A stretch of DNA of 64,000 nucleotides from Apirhabdus apintestini (GTDB lineage: Bacteria; Pseudomonadota; Gammaproteobacteria; Enterobacterales; Enterobacteriaceae), in NCBI GenBank assembly GCA_033977085.1, contig CP138906.1:3844001-3908000 (forward strand), given 5' to 3'. The position numbers and the translations under genes are program-made. The notes below the pieces were generated by a model. It searched no databases. It was not told the origin of the DNA and worked only from the letters and a program-made list of their open reading frames with translations. Numbering within the stretch: the first letter of the stretch is position 1; the number at the start of each line of letters is the position of its first letter. Positions 36,342 through 49,105 of this stretch are shown here, one piece after another.

Positions 36342-38992
36342 ATGAACGAACAATATTCCGCTTTGCGAAGCAATGTCAGTATGCTCGGTAAACTTCTCGG
36401 AGAGGCAATTCGAAGCGCGCTGGGAGACACAATTCTCGAACGAGTAGAAACTATCCGCAAGTTATCGAAATCCTCTCGCGCAGGCAATGAAACCAACCGC
36501 CAGGCGCTACTTACCACCTTACAAAATCTCTCTAACGATGAATTATTGCCGGTAGCCCGCGCGTTCAGCCAGTTCCTTAACCTGGCCAATACGGCGGAGC
36601 AATATCACAGCATTTCTGCTAAAGGCGAAGCGGCGAGCAGCCCGGAAGTTATCGCCCAGACGCTGCGCAAGCTGAAATCGCAGCCGAATCTGGATAACGC
36701 CGCCATTCAGCGCGCCGTTGAATCTCTCTCACTGGAATTAGTGCTCACTGCCCACCCAACGGAAATTACGCGCCGCACGCTGATTCATAAAATGGTGGAA
36801 GTTAACAACTGCCTGCGCCAGCTGGATAACGCCGATCTTGCCGACTATGAGCGCCACCATATTATGCGCCGCTTGCGTCAACTTATTGCGCAATCCTGGC
36901 ATACTGATGAAATTCGCAAGCAGCGCCCTAGCCCCGTTGATGAAGCGAAATGGGGGTTTGCCGTCGTTGAAAATAGCCTATGGCAAGGCGTGCCGGACTA
37001 TCTGCGTGAATTAAACGAGCAACTGGAAATCCATATCGGCTATAGCCTGCCCGTTGATTTTGTCCCGGTACGTTTTACCTCCTGGATGGGCGGCGATCGC
37101 GACGGCAATCCAAACGTAACCGCTGAAATTACGCGCCACGTTCTGCTGCTTAGCCGCTGGAAAGCAACCGATCTGTTTCTAAAAGATATTCAGGTTCTGA
37201 TTTCAGAACTATCGATGGTGGAATGCACCGACGCGCTGCGCCAGCGCGTTGGCCCAAACGGCGAGTCTGAACCTTACCGATATATTCTGAAAGGCCTGCG
37301 CAGCCAGCTGCTGGCCACGCAAACGTGGCTCGAAGCGCGCCTTAAAGGCGAGCGCCTGCCGAAACCTCAGGGATTATTAACCCATAATGACCAGCCATGG
37401 GAACCGCTGCACGCCTGTTACTCTTCGCTGGCTGCCTGCGGCATGGGGATCATCGCGAACGGCGATCTGCTGAATACGCTGCGCCGGGTAAAGTGCTTCG
37501 GCGTTCCTTTGGTGCGTATCGATATCCGCCAGGAAAGCACGCGCCATAGCGAAGCGCTTGGTGAACTGACGCGTTATCTGGGGCTTGGCGATTATGAAAG
37601 CTGGTCTGAAACCGATAAACAGGCGTTCCTAATCCGGGAACTCAATTCTCAGCGCCCGCTGTTACCGCGCCAGTGGGAGCCCAGTGCGGAAACGCGAGAA
37701 GTTCTTGAAACCTGTGAAGTTATCGCTGAAGCGCCGCAGGGCTCGATTGCCGCCTACGTGATTTCAATGGCGAAAACGCCTTCCGACGTACTCGCCGTTC
37801 ATCTTTTACTGAAAGAAGCCGGCATACGCTTCGCGCTGCCGGTCGCGCCGCTGTTTGAAACCCTCGACGATCTGAATAACGCCGACGCCGTGATGACGCA
37901 ACTGCTCAATATCGACTGGTATCGCGGATTCATCCAGGGCAAACAGATGGTGATGATCGGTTACTCCGACTCGGCAAAAGACGCGGGCGTTATGGCCGCT
38001 TCATGGGCGCAATACCAGGCGCAGGATGCATTAATTAAAACCTGTGCAAAAGCCGATATCGCTCTGACATTGTTTCACGGGCGCGGCGGCTCCATTGGGC
38101 GCGGCGGAGCACCTGCGCACGCCGCCTTGCTCTCCCAGCCGCCGGGAAGCCTGAAGGGCGGCCTGCGCGTGACCGAACAGGGAGAGATGATTCGTTTCAA
38201 ATACGGTTTGCCTGAAGTCACAATTAGCAGTTTATCCCTGTATACCAGCGCGATTCTGGAAGCAAACCTGCTTCCGCCGCCGGAGCCGAAGCAGGCATGG
38301 CGTGAAATTATGGATGAGCTTTCCGTTCGCTCCTGCGAAATGTATCGCGATTATGTCCGTGAAAAAGCCGATTTTGTCTCTTACTTTCGATCCGCCACGC
38401 CTGAGGTTGAGCTGGGGCGTTTGCCGCTTGGTTCGCGCCCGGCAAAACGTCGCCCTAGCGGCGGCGTCGAATCGCTGCGCGCGATCCCTGGATCTTCGCC
38501 TGGACTCAAAATCGCCTGATGCTGCCCGCCTGGCTCGGCGCCGGTGCCGCGCTGCAAAAAGTGGTGGAAAACGGGAAACAAAGTGACCTGGAAACGATGT
38601 GCCGCGACTGGCCGTTTTTTTCAACGCGGCTTGGCATGCTGGAAATGGTTTTTTCAAAGGCCGATTTATGGCTGGCCGAATATTATGATCAGCGCCTGGT
38701 GCAGCGTGAACTTTGGTCTTTAGGCGAAGAGTTACGCCAGCAGCTGGAAAAAGATATTAAAGTCGTTCTGGATATCGCGAATGATTCACACCTTATGGCA
38801 GATTTGCCCTGGATCGCAGAATCTATTCAGCTACGTAATATCTATACCGATCCACTAAATGTGCTACAGGCCGAATTACTGCACCGCTCCCGTTACGCGC
38901 AAGAGCGGGGCCAGGAGCCGGATCCGCGCGTGGAACAAGCGCTGATGATAACAATCGCCGGTGTCGCCGCGGGTATGCGTAATACCGGATAG
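36342..38992 (+). pseudogene. ppc: phosphoenolpyruvate carboxylase, one frameshift
   Basis: Anaplerotic enzyme that makes oxaloacetate from PEP and bicarbonate. It starts MNEQYSALRSNVSMLGKLLG. The catalytic His is in LVLTAHPTEITRRTL, the second active-site region in MVMIGYSDSAKDAG, and the loop FHGRGGSIGRGGAP is intact. It ends AGVAAGMRNTG, the conserved C-terminus. The single break near 38487 is in a C run: [20 protein letters not shown] needs CCCC but CCC is present. Corrected length is 883-884 residues, as in E. coli. Same relation to argE as in E. coli. Probably functional if the indel is an artefact. Confidence 0.92.
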
Positions 38993-39875
38993 CGGCCCTT
39001 TTCTACTGGAAGCCATTGCCAGGATACCGCATTCTGCAATGGCCTCCTTTACACTGACTAAGGCCGTTCATACGCCCAAAATATTGTTTAACGTTCTCAT
39101 TCATATTACTTCAAGTTGAAAAAACTCTCAGGTCTCTCTATTTGAAACATCAAAAAATATACCTGGTAATTAGTAGTGATTCAGTATATTAATAGTGCCC
39201 ACCTTTATATATTTATAAAATATATTTTATGGCTTAAACTAACCCCACCGCATAACAATAAGATACTTATACTCCCCAGCCAATATTGGTAAATATAATA
39301 AAAAATTCAGAAAAAAATACAATCAATCAGGCTACTTAGAAAAGAGATAAATATCGGCATCAGGGGAAATAATTTTCACTATCTTTCAAATACTCCACCC
39401 ACTAAGTCATCAATCATTTTATAAACCGAAACAGGATGAATCCCCTTATTCATCAACAATAATCGCTGAACCAAAAGTTTAGATACAACTTAGGGTAGAG
39501 AATACTAATATCAACCGATGAAATATTATTATTCTATACAGGAATTATTTATTCAAAACAGTCATGGACAAAAAATAACACCAAAAATATTAAATAATAA
39601 CCGCTGGCAGCAGATAGCATCTTATATGAGCAGTCCAGCCCGGACGAAATTCAATTGCTAATAATAGAATTTAGGCGTTTTTCAAAAGGTTATTCCTAAA
39701 TCAAGGGGTATTCCCTTATAATTAATACACTATTCCGCTTCCTAATCTACAAAAATAATGCTTTTTACTATTTATCGCTCTTACAGATTAGCTTTAAATT
39801 AATCTATACAAACAGGCTGATTAAGTTTGTTTGTATAAACCTAAGGATATAACCCAGATCAATCAGGATATTATT
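38993..39875. other. AT-rich intergenic region downstream of ppc
   Basis: About 880 bp with no supportable gene. A GCCATTGC / GCAATGGC inverted repeat just after ppc (about 39012-39045) may be its terminator. The rest is strikingly AT-rich and leads into the microcin-like gene B1. I searched both strands for a small immunity gene and saw none. Confidence 0.5.
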
Positions 39876-40181
39876 ATGAGAGAACTAAACGCTACTGAGA
39901 TTACAATGGCCAGCGGTGCAACCGTTAACGGCGCTATCTACGGCCTTTTTGAAGGCATGGCGACAGGTATGGCTATCGGCGGGAAATGGGGCGGCGCGGG
40001 CGGCTGGGGTTTCGGCGCACTTTCACAGTTAGTCGGTCTCATTATTCCTACTATGATGGGCGCAGCATATGGATTCGTGACTGGAGCAATCTTCGATGAT
40101 AAGACCATCGGTTCTCTGTTAGCGGATTACCGCGACAAATTTGGCCCAGGTAGTACCGCAAACGGCGGTGGCCCGCTGTAA
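39876..40181 (+). CDS. class II microcin-like precursor peptide B1
   Basis: Intact 101-residue peptide. ATG 39876 follows AGGATATT; an in-frame extension to 39831 would bury the leader, so I reject it. The leader MRELNATEITMASGA resembles double-glycine class II microcin leaders, with cleavage expected before TVNG. The core carries a glycine zipper (GLFEGMATGMAIGGKWGG, AGGWGFGALSQLVG), a second hydrophobic segment, and a hydrophilic tail YRDKFGPGSTANGGGPL. It has a close paralogue, B2, 530 bp downstream. A 13-bp-stem hairpin follows the stop. The function is inferred only; no exporter or immunity gene is adjacent. Confidence 0.7.
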   Translation: MRELNATEITMASGATVNGAIYGLFEGMATGMAIGGKWGGAGGWGFGALSQLVGLIIPTMMGAAYGFVTGAIFDDKTIGSLLADYRDKFGPGSTANGGGPL

Positions 40182-40189
40182 TAAGGTAG

Positions 40190-40220
40190 TTCTATCCGGC
40201 AGCGATTGCCGGATAGAACG
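40190..40220 (+). terminator. stem-loop after B1
   Basis: GTTCTATCCGGCA, loop GCGAT, TGCCGGATAGAAC: a perfect 13-bp stem eight bases after the B1 stop. It lacks a T tract, so it may be a weak terminator or an RNA-stabilising element. Confidence 0.5.
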
Positions 40221-40480
40221 ACAGAAACAGCCATCTACTCTACCAGATTTATTATAACCTTCCTGGTCCATTCTCATTCAGTGATTATGTGCCGACCTTC
40301 AATAGATATGAATACCACTTACCCGTTTTACATCGCCAAACTATGGGATATAAAACGTGCACCTCCCCTTATAGCAATTTATTCTTAATCGTCTATAGAT
40401 AACATTCGATAATAATAAATACTATCTTCTTATTTTCTGTCGGCAATGTAACAGCGCCTTCGGTAAAAAAATAAGTATGA

Positions 40481-40541
<61 letters not shown>

Positions 40542-40714
40542 AATGATTACATGAAGAAATAATTTCTCAATAAATAATCGCTGTTTTTCCACCCAAAAAT
40601 TACTGAATTTTATGATTCATCTTATATCAATACTATATTTTAATATGTCTCACCATGCATCCTACATAATGCATGGTTATGACTTTAGGAAACAAAATAG
40701 ACAAGGATAATATC

Positions 40715-41020
40715 ATGAGAACTTTAACATCTACTGAAATCACTGCTACAAGCGGAGCCACCGTCAACGGCGCTATTTATGGTCTTTTTGAAGGCATGGC
40801 ATCCGGTATGTCGATTGGGGGTAAGTGGGGCGGCGCGGGCGGCTGGGGCTTTGGTGCAATTTCATGGCTCGTCGGCCTTATCGTGCCTACCATTATGGGC
40901 GGCGCATACGGATTCGTGGTTGGGGCAATGTATGATGAGAAAACCGTAAGCGATTTAGCCGCCGATTATCGTTCAAAATTTGGTCCGGGCAGCACGGCAA
41001 ACGGCGGCGGCCTGATGTAA
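40715..41020 (+). CDS. class II microcin-like precursor peptide B2
   Basis: Intact 101-residue peptide, about three-quarters identical to B1 and the same length. ATG 40715 follows AAGGATAAT. The leader MRTLTSTEITATSGA is even closer to the colicin V leader (MRTLTLNELDSVSGG). The mature starts are identical to B1 (TVNGAIYGLFEGMA), as are KWGGAGGWGFGA and the tail KFGPGSTANGGG. Differences lie in the leader, the second hydrophobic segment and the DEKTVSDLAADY region. It probably arose by tandem duplication with B1. A 13-bp hairpin follows. Antibacterial activity is an inference from leader and composition. Confidence 0.7.
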   Translation: MRTLTSTEITATSGATVNGAIYGLFEGMASGMSIGGKWGGAGGWGFGAISWLVGLIVPTIMGGAYGFVVGAMYDEKTVSDLAADYRSKFGPGSTANGGGLM

Positions 41021-41027
41021 GATTGAC

Positions 41028-41055
41028 ACGCTTTCGGCGCTCGCGCCGAAAGCGT
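41028..41055 (+). terminator. stem-loop after B2
   Basis: ACGCTTTCGGCGC and GCGCCGAAAGCGT form a near-perfect 13-bp stem with a tiny loop, eight bases after the B2 stop. There is no T tract. It may end B2 or act on the converging metF transcript. Confidence 0.5.
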
Positions 41056-41835
41056 CCTACTTCCCTTAACCAATGTGCTGCTCTTGCCGGCTAGCACCCA
41101 ACCCGCACTCATTGCTCTTTATTCAATGCTCAGGCGGCCAGCGGGCGCACACCCAGCGTATGGCAAATGGCATAACTCATTTCCGCGCGATTAAGAGTAT
41201 AGAAGTGAAAATCTTTCACTCCCTCGCGGCTTAAAATTTTCACCATATCCATCGCAATATTCGCGCCAACCATTCTGCGCGTTTCAGGATCGTCGTCCAA
41301 ACCTTCAAACATGCGATCCATCCACGTGGGTACCCGCACATTAGTCAGTGTAGCGAATCTTTGTAGCTGCCGATAATTACTTACCGGCAAGATACCGGAA
41401 CAATCTCTACATCAATTCCCGTGGCCACGCAGCGATCGCGGAAACGCAGATAACTTTCAACATCAAAGAAGAATTGAGTAATCGCACGATTGGCCCCGGC
41501 ATCAATCTTTTTTCAGGTTAATCAAGTCGGCCTGTGCGCTTTTCGCTTCCGGATGACCTTCCGGATAAGCGGCTACTGAAATATCGAAATCTGCTACTTC
41601 TTTTAATAACGCAACCAGATCGGCACCGTACATCGCAGGCTTACCGCTACCCGCAGGTAAATCTCCGCGCAGCGCCACGATGTGGCGAATGCCATTGTCC
41701 CAGTAATCCCGCGCAATAGTGCGCAGTTCATCGCAGGTTGCATCGACACATGTTACCAACGGTGCAAAACTGATCCACCCCAGCGGTTGAAAACTGATCC
41801 AGGGTTAATCTGCTCCTCTGAATACAGGGGAGCTT

Positions 41836-42854
<1,019 letters not shown>

Positions 42855-42858
<4 letters not shown>

Positions 42859-43636
42859 TGGTCGAACTACAACATCAACGGCTGATGGTGCTTGCTGAAC
42901 AGCCCAGCTGGACAGCCTTATCGGCGCGGCGCCGGCACTGTCGCAACAGGCAGTGGATCAGGAATGGAGCTATATGGACTTCCTGGAGCACCTGCTACAT
43001 GAGGAGAAACTGGCCCGGCATCAGCGTAAACAGGCGATGTACACGCGGATGGCAGCCTTCCCGGCGGTGAAGACGTTCGAGGAATACGACTTCACCTTCG
43101 CCACCGGCGCACCTCAGAAGCAAATCCAGTCGCTGCGTTCCCTGAGCTTCATCGAACGTAACGAAAACATCGTGTTGCTGGGCCCCTCGGGCGTGGGGAA
43201 AACACATCTGGCGATAGCCATGGGCTACGAGGCAGTACGGGCGGGCATCAAGGTTCGCTTCACAACAGCAGCGGACCTGCTGTTACAGTTGTCGACTTCC
43301 CAGCGTCAGGGGCGTTACAAAACGACACTCAATCGCGGTGTCATGGCCCCCAAACTGCTCATCATCGACGAAATAGGCTATCTGCCGTTCAGCCAGGAAG
43401 AGGCAAAGCTGTTCTTCCAGGTCATTGCCAAACGTTACGAAAAGAGCGCGATGATCCTGACCTCTAACCTGCCGTTCGGGCAGTGGGACCAGACGTTCGC
43501 GGGTGATGCAGCCCTGACATCGGCAATGCTGGACCGGATCTTACATCACTCACACGTAGTCCAGATAAAAGGAGAGAGCTATCGACTGAAGCAGAAACGA
43601 AAGGCCGGGGTTATAGCGGAAGCTAATCCTGAGTAA
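42855..43636 (+). pseudogene. istB: IS21-family IstB, frameshifted near start
   Basis: Same as copy 1 except that GAACAGCTCCAGC has become GAACAGCCCAGC near 42905, a loss of one T. Translation from the normal start leaves the frame after about 17 residues. An internal ATG at 42953 would give a 227-residue protein with both Walker motifs (GPSGVGKTH, LLIIDEIG) but without the first 33 residues. The change may be real or an error in the consensus. Confidence 0.85.
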
Positions 43637-44010
43637 GCAAGGTGGATCAATATTAGACCGTTGGTGGTGACGGTAAGTGGATCACTTTTTACCCGTTGTT
43701 GACAACACAGGTTAAATGCGGCGCTGCTTCAAGCCCCGTCTGTTCTTTAATACCTTTAATAATGCTATGTGTGCGATCGCGTTCGCCGGAATTAGCGCCA
43801 TAGGTAACGGAAACAAACTTTGGCCTTAGGCTGCTCAAACGATCGATAGAGCCCAGAGCGTTTGCTCCATTTCTGGAGTGCGGGGCGGGAAGAATTCAAA
43901 GGAAACGTTAATTTGCCCGTTCAATTCCGCCAGGCTCTGGTTCAGGGCATCCCTGGCTGGCGTGAAAAAACTCATACCTTACCTCTTCAATCGTATGGTG
44001 AAAGCTATTC

Positions 44011-44041
44011 TTACTTCTATACGTTTAGACGTCCAGATGCC
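44011..44041 (-). promoter_or_regulatory. MetJ operator upstream of metF
   Basis: Minus-strand consecutive 8-mers GGACGTCT and AAACGTAT with weaker flanking units resemble the met box consensus AGACGTCT. They lie about 40-65 bp upstream of the metF start, so MetJ with SAM would repress metF. Confidence 0.7.
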
Positions 44042-44223
44042 AAAATGACGGAAAATAACGTTACCGTCAACAGGAAAATCGACGGTGCTGGAGAAGAATC
44101 TTCAGCGGATATGAGAAAATTTCATACAGGATGTGCAGGGGGATAGGTGCTTCCATCCTGCAACGCTACGCGCAGGCCGCGCTGGCATCGGACAGAAAAC
44201 GCTACCATTCGGCTACTCTCCGA

Positions 44224-44712
44224 CTGGATTGCACCGGCCGTGACGTCGCGCCCATGGCCGCGAATTAATTGCCGGCGGGCTGTCTCACTTCAACTGCCCG
44301 CTGCTTTAAGCAGCGGCCCGCTGAGTGCGGGACGCCGCCTGACCGGTCTCAAATTACGATAACTGCGCTAACCGATTAATATCCGGCTGGATTGCCCCGG
44401 CCGTGACGTCGCGCCCAGGGCCGCGAATTAATTGCCGGCGGACTGTCTCACCTCAACTGCCCGCTGCTTTAAGCAGCGGCCCGGTGAGTGCGGGACGCCG
44501 CCTGACCGATCTCAAATTACAATAACTGCGCTAACCGATTAATATCCGGCTGGATTGCCCCGGCCGTGACGTCGCACCCATGGCCGCGAATTAATTGCCG
44601 GCGGGCTGTCTCACTTCAACTGCCCGCTGCTTTAAGCAGCGGCCCGCTGAGTGCGGGACGCCGCCTGACCGGTCTCAAATTACAATAACTGCGCCAACCG
44701 ATTAATATCCGA
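44224..44712. repeat. 163-bp tandem repeat derived from the metL 3' end
   Basis: The landmark CTGGATTG occurs at 44224, 44387, 44550 and 44713, a constant 163-bp period. Three full units lie beyond metL and the last landmark is in metL itself. Each unit holds about 70 bp matching the metL tail (GRDVTAGAIQ-DINRLAQLL plus stop) and about 90 bp of downstream sequence with a perfect CCGCTGCTT / AAGCAGCGG hairpin. Units differ by a few substitutions, so they are not an exact assembly echo. Confidence 0.9.
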
Positions 44713-47112
44713 CTGGATTGCACCGGCCGTGACGTCGCGCCCGGCACCAGGTCCGCGAATCACGAGCGGATTGTCGCGATACCAGCGGCTTTCGATAGCA
44801 AAAACGTTATCGCACGGCAGGAGTGCCGCTAAAGGATGCTCCGGGCGCACCGCCTCCACCCCCACTCTCGCTCTACCGTTCGCATCAAAACGCGCAACGT
44901 AGCGTAGTACTAATCCCATTTCCTGAGCAGCCTCAAAGCGCTGAATCATTTGGGCGTTTAGCGTCTCACTCTGTTCAAAGAAATGGTCGATACTGCCGGT
45001 TTCACAGCCGGATGGCACCAGTGATTCCACGCGTACCTGACTCGGTTCAATATCATACCCGGCTTCACGCGCCAGAATAACCAGCTTGCGCATAACATCC
45101 TTGCCGGAGAGATCGACGCGCGGATCCGGTTCCGTTAGTCCCTGCTGCCAGGCTTGATCGACGAGTTCCGTGAAGGAGACGCTGCCGTCAAATTGCAAAA
45201 ATAGCCAAGAGAGCGTACCAGAGAAAATCCCGCTGATAGACAGAATAACGTCGCCGCTTTCACGTAAATCGCGCACGGTATGATTTATCGGCAACCCGGC
45301 GCCAACCGTGGCATTGTACAGCCAGTGACGACCGGTTTTGGCAAATGCATCCCGGATCTGGCGATAGCGATCGCTATCGCTGGCGCCAGCCAGTTTATTA
45401 GCGCTGATAACATGAAAACCGTGGCTGGCAAAATCCAGATATTGTTCTGCCAGGCGCTCGCTCGCCGTCACATCCAGCACCACTAAATCATCCCAAGGAT
45501 GGGCGCGCATCCAGAGAAAGAGCGACTCCTCTTCCATATCTTTAGCTTCATCGTTAAAAAAGCGAGCGCGCGGCTGGCGTCCAGCCCTTCATAACTCAGC
45601 AAACTACGGCGACTGTCGACAACCCCTGCCAGCACAAATTCAAAACCGGTGCGCGCTGATAGCGTCTTCTGCTCCCGGGCGAACAGCTCCAGCCATCGTG
45701 AACCAATATTGCCTTTACCAAATAAAATCAGGCCAATGCGTTTTTCCGCCCGGAACAGCGACTGATGAAGCCCCCGCACTAAACTTTCCGTTGGCCCCAC
45801 GCGCAGTACGGCAACCAGGCTTATCTCATCCTCAGACTGCCAAATAAACTCCACCGGCTGATCGTTGAGCCGCTGCCAGAAGCGGTGGCTGTGGAGTGGG
45901 TTACGGCATACGCCGGCGCCCACCATTGCCACCAGTGCCAGCGACTCGCGCAGGCGTATTTCCCCGGGCAGAGACGCATCTTCCAGAAGACTAAACGCGC
46001 TCGTCACCACTTCCCGGGTATAGCATAACTGAAGTAAATTTCTGTCCGGGTGGACTCCCGTCGCCAGTGGACGAAGCTGCGCGCGCTTAAGCAGGGCATC
46101 GAGCTGCTGGCGCACCTGGTGAAAGTCGTGTTCCGCAAGCGTGCGGATCTCAATCAGACAGACATCATCATGACTGGTGACAATCCGGGCGCCGGTACCG
46201 GATGCCAGTACGCGTTCGATACGCGTCGAGCCTTGTTCCGGGTTATAGCTACAGCGTAATTGCAGATCGATATCACTACCGGAAACCGGCTGAAGCGTGC
46301 GGGCATGCAGCACGGGCGCCGCCAGGCGCGCCAGTTCGCTGGCTTCATCAAGCCGCAGCAGCGGCAGCAGGCAGGCATCCTTTACCTTGCGTGGGTCTGC
46401 GCTGTAAACACCCGCCACGTCGCTCCAGATAGTAACGCGCCCGGCGCCCGCCAGCGCGCCGATTTGCGTCGCAGAATAGTCAGAGCCATTACGCCCGAGC
46501 AGTACCGTCTCACCCGCGAGATTGCGGGCGATGAAGCCAGTAACAACCAGCCGCTTACCTGGATGCTGCGCCAAAAGTTGCTGCAGCAGCGGAAAAGAAA
46601 GACCTTCATCGACCTGCGGCTGCGCTGCGCGCTCCGCCCGCAGAAAAGACCGTGCATCCAGCCACACGGCGTCCAGCCCCTGCTGATTCAATACGGCGGC
46701 CATTAGCCGCGCCGACCAAAGCTCACCGTGCCCGACAATTTCCGCATAACTCGCGTCAGAAATGCCGTTCTCCATTAGGCCCGCTAGCCGCTCCAGATCC
46801 CGGATGAACGCCGCTATCATGCCGTCCGCTCTGCTGCGCAGGGAGTAAACCGGTGATTAAGTCGCACTGATAGCGCCGCAGCGCCTGTTGAACCTGATGC
46901 GCCGCCAGGCGATCGCGCTGGCTGAGCGTCAGCCATGAAATCAACTGATTGGTGGTACTGCCTGCCGCAGAAACTACCATCATATCTTCAGGCTGAGAGT
47001 AGGCTTCCATGATGCCCGCCACGCGCAGGTAACACTTCACGTCGGCCAGACTACTGCCGCCAAATTTATGCAGTTGGCGGTTTTTCGCCCCACTCTGCGC
47101 AGAAATACTCAT
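44680..47112 (-). pseudogene. metL: bifunctional aspartokinase II / homoserine dehydrogenase II, two frameshifts
   Basis: First and third steps from aspartate toward methionine. N-terminal kinase part: QLHKFGGSSLADVKCYLRVA and VVTGFIARNLAGETVLLGRN, then GSDYSATQIGALAGAG. C-terminal dehydrogenase part: IGLILFGKGNIGSRWLELFA, HVISANKLAGASDSDRYR and the conserved tail DVTAGAIQSDINRLAQLL. Breaks: near 46829 one G gained before AGC (LLPAQQADGMIAAF expected) and near 45552 T7 to T6 (ALAFFNDEAKDMEE expected). Corrected length about 810 residues, as in E. coli. It starts 2 bp after the metB stop, so it is cotranscribed. Its 3' end is the source of the downstream 163-bp repeat. Confidence 0.93.
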
Positions 47113-47114
47113 CT

Positions 47115-48274
47115 TTACCCCTCGGCGACGATACGGAATGCATTATCCAGATCGGCAATTAAATCTTCACTATCTTCAATACCAGTAGACACGCGCAGCA
47201 GCATGTCAGAAATGCCCGCAGCGGCGCGCGCCTGCGCAGACATCCCCGCATGCGTCATCGTTCCTGCATGTGAAATCAAACTCTCCACGCCCCCTAAAGA
47301 TTCCGCCAGCGTAAACAGCGACAAAGCGCCCAGGAAGCGGCGCAGCGTACTCTCATCGCCCTCAAGTTCAAAACTGAGCATCGCGCCAAACCCTTTTTGC
47401 TGGCGAGCAGCGATGTCATGACCCGGATGCTCAGGAAGAGACGGATGATAGAGGCGCCTGACCAGCGGCTGCGTTTGCAGATAAGCCACCAGCGCCTGCG
47501 CGTTTCGCTGAGCGGTTTCCATACGCGGCGCGAGCGTGCGTAAGCCTCGCAGAAGTAAATAGCTGTCGAATGCGCTGCCGGTGACGCCAATATTATTCGC
47601 CCACCACGCCAGTTCAGTCACGACATCAGGATACTTTGCTATCACCACGCCTGCTACTACATCCGAATGACCGTTGAGGTATTTCGTGCAGGAGTGAATA
47701 ACCAAATCCGCTCCCAGCGCCAGCGGGTTCTGCAGCGCCGGGCTGAGAAAAGTATTATCCACGACGCTCACCGCCCCTACCGCGCGCGCCAGCCCGCAAA
47801 TTTTCTCAATATCCACGACGCGTAACAATGGATTACTTGGGCTTTCAATTAATACCAGCGCCGGTTTCTCATCCAGCGCCGCCGCCAATTCCCGCTCATT
47901 GCCCTGATCGACAAATAGCACCCGATAGCAGCCGCGCTTCGCCAGGCTTTCAAATAAACGATAACTTCCGCCATAGCAATCATGCGGTGCCACCAGTAAA
48001 TCCCCGGCTTTAAGAATACCGTGGTCACTAAATGGATAGCCGACATACCGGTATTCGTTAATACCGCACCCGCTCCACCCTCCAGTTCAGCTAGCGCGCG
48101 CTGCACAACATCGCGCGTCGGGTTCCCCCGGCGCGAGTAATCGTGCGCTCTGGGTTGACCAAATTCGGTAAAATTATACGTGCTGGATAGATGTATCGGC
48201 GGAACGACACAGCCGTACTGCTCATCGTCATTTAAACCGCTGCGTACGGCAATAGTGGCCTGCTTGCGCGTCAT
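47115..48274 (-). pseudogene. metB: cystathionine gamma-synthase, one frameshift
   Basis: PLP enzyme joining O-succinylhomoserine and cysteine. It starts MTRKQATIAVRSGLNDDEQY, with YSRRGNPTRDVVQRALAELE in the N-terminal part. The PLP Lys is in LVIHSCTKYLNGHSDVVAG. It ends SEDLIADLDNAFRIVAEG. One break near 48006: LKPGDLLVAPHDCYGG needs five G but four are present. Corrected length is 386 residues, as in E. coli. It shares the metJ intergenic operator and heads metB-metL. Confidence 0.92.
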
Positions 48275-48329
48275 AGAATCGGTCCTGGCTTGAGGGAAGA
48301 TCAGGCATCAGAGTAATCATTACAATAAT

Positions 48330-48377
48330 AGACGTCAATACATCTGGACATCTAAACTTCTTTGCGTATAGATTGAG
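48330..48377. promoter_or_regulatory. MetJ operator (met boxes) between metB and metJ
   Basis: Consecutive 8-mers AGACGTCA, ATACATCT, GGACATCT, AAACTTCT, TTGCGTAT, AGATTGAG follow the AGACGTCT met box. The array lies about 55 bp upstream of metB, in the shared metB-metJ control region, and would bind MetJ-SAM cooperatively. Confidence 0.85.
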
Positions 48378-48592
48378 CAAAGCCGCAATAGCCGCTAAAA
48401 TTATGTGTTTTAGATAACTGGCACAGCATTCTACCCTGAAGCGCGGTATATTCACCGGCATAAACGGCAGCGGATTTTACCAACGCTGATATTGTGCCCG
48501 CGGCGCCCCGTTATTTTGAGACAATCCGACGCCTGACGTGATAGTAACGCGCGGATAAATGCACACTGAATTGAGAGGACTAAAGGTATCCC

Positions 48593-48907
48593 ATGGCTGA
48601 ATGGAGCGGCGAATATATCAGCCCTTACGCTGAACACGGCAAGAAAAGCGAGCAGGTAAAAAATTACGGTATCCATTCCCCTCAAGGTACTGAAAATCCT
48701 CACCGATGAGCGCACTCGTCGCCAGGTGAATAACCTGCGTCATGCCACTAATAGCGAATTACTGTGCGAAGCTTTTTGCACGCTTTTACCGGGCAGCCTT
48801 TGCCCAATGATGAAGATTTACGCAAAGACAGAAATGATGAGATTCCACAGGCGGCAAAAGCGCTCATGCGTGAACTGGGAATCGATCCTGATACCTGGGA
48901 TTATTAA
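48593..48907 (+). pseudogene. metJ: methionine repressor MetJ, two indels
   Basis: Ribbon-helix-helix repressor of the met regulon with SAM as corepressor. It starts MAEWSGEYISPYAEHGKKSE. The beta strand KKITVSIPLKVLKILTDERT, the helix RRQVNNLRHATNSELLCEAF and the end MRELGIDPDTWDY are all readable, in three frames. Breaks: an A run near 48660 that is two bases short, and T6 to T5 near 48775 (CEAFLHAFTGQPLP expected). Corrected length is 105 residues, as in E. coli. It is divergent from metB, with the met boxes between them. Confidence 0.88.
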
Positions 48908-49066
48908 TTTCACGGCGTCCAGCTTCGGTCGGGACGCCAGCCCTGGCGAAAACAGGCTTTTGTGTGTTTTCCGCCATGGTTTGCCTTTAAAGCTGACACC
49001 TGCGCTGGCAATGATAAATAAACCCCGACTCACCGCCGCGCAAACCTCAAGGTTTTCTATAGATGT

Positions 49067-49091
49067 AAAAAGGCGCCCTGCGGCGCCTTTT
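49067..49091. terminator. bidirectional terminator between metJ and rpmE
   Basis: AAAAGGCGCC, loop CTGC, GGCGCCTTTT: A tract on one side and T tract on the other, placed between the convergent metJ and rpmE. Confidence 0.85.
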
Positions 49092-49105
49092 CTTCGAACA
49101 ACGAC

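Noticed and set aside
40206..40388. 60-codon frame between B1 and B2 as a possible immunity protein
   Set aside because: Starts in the B1 hairpin with a non-ATG codon, lacks a membrane segment typical of immunity proteins and has no ribosome site.
43862..44362. Two plus-strand frames between metF and metL
   Set aside because: One is the antisense of the metF start; the other runs through the metL-derived tandem repeat.
44224..44712. Possible CRISPR array at the 163-bp repeat
   Set aside because: Units are contiguous and long, there are no unique spacers, and the unit is derived from metL.
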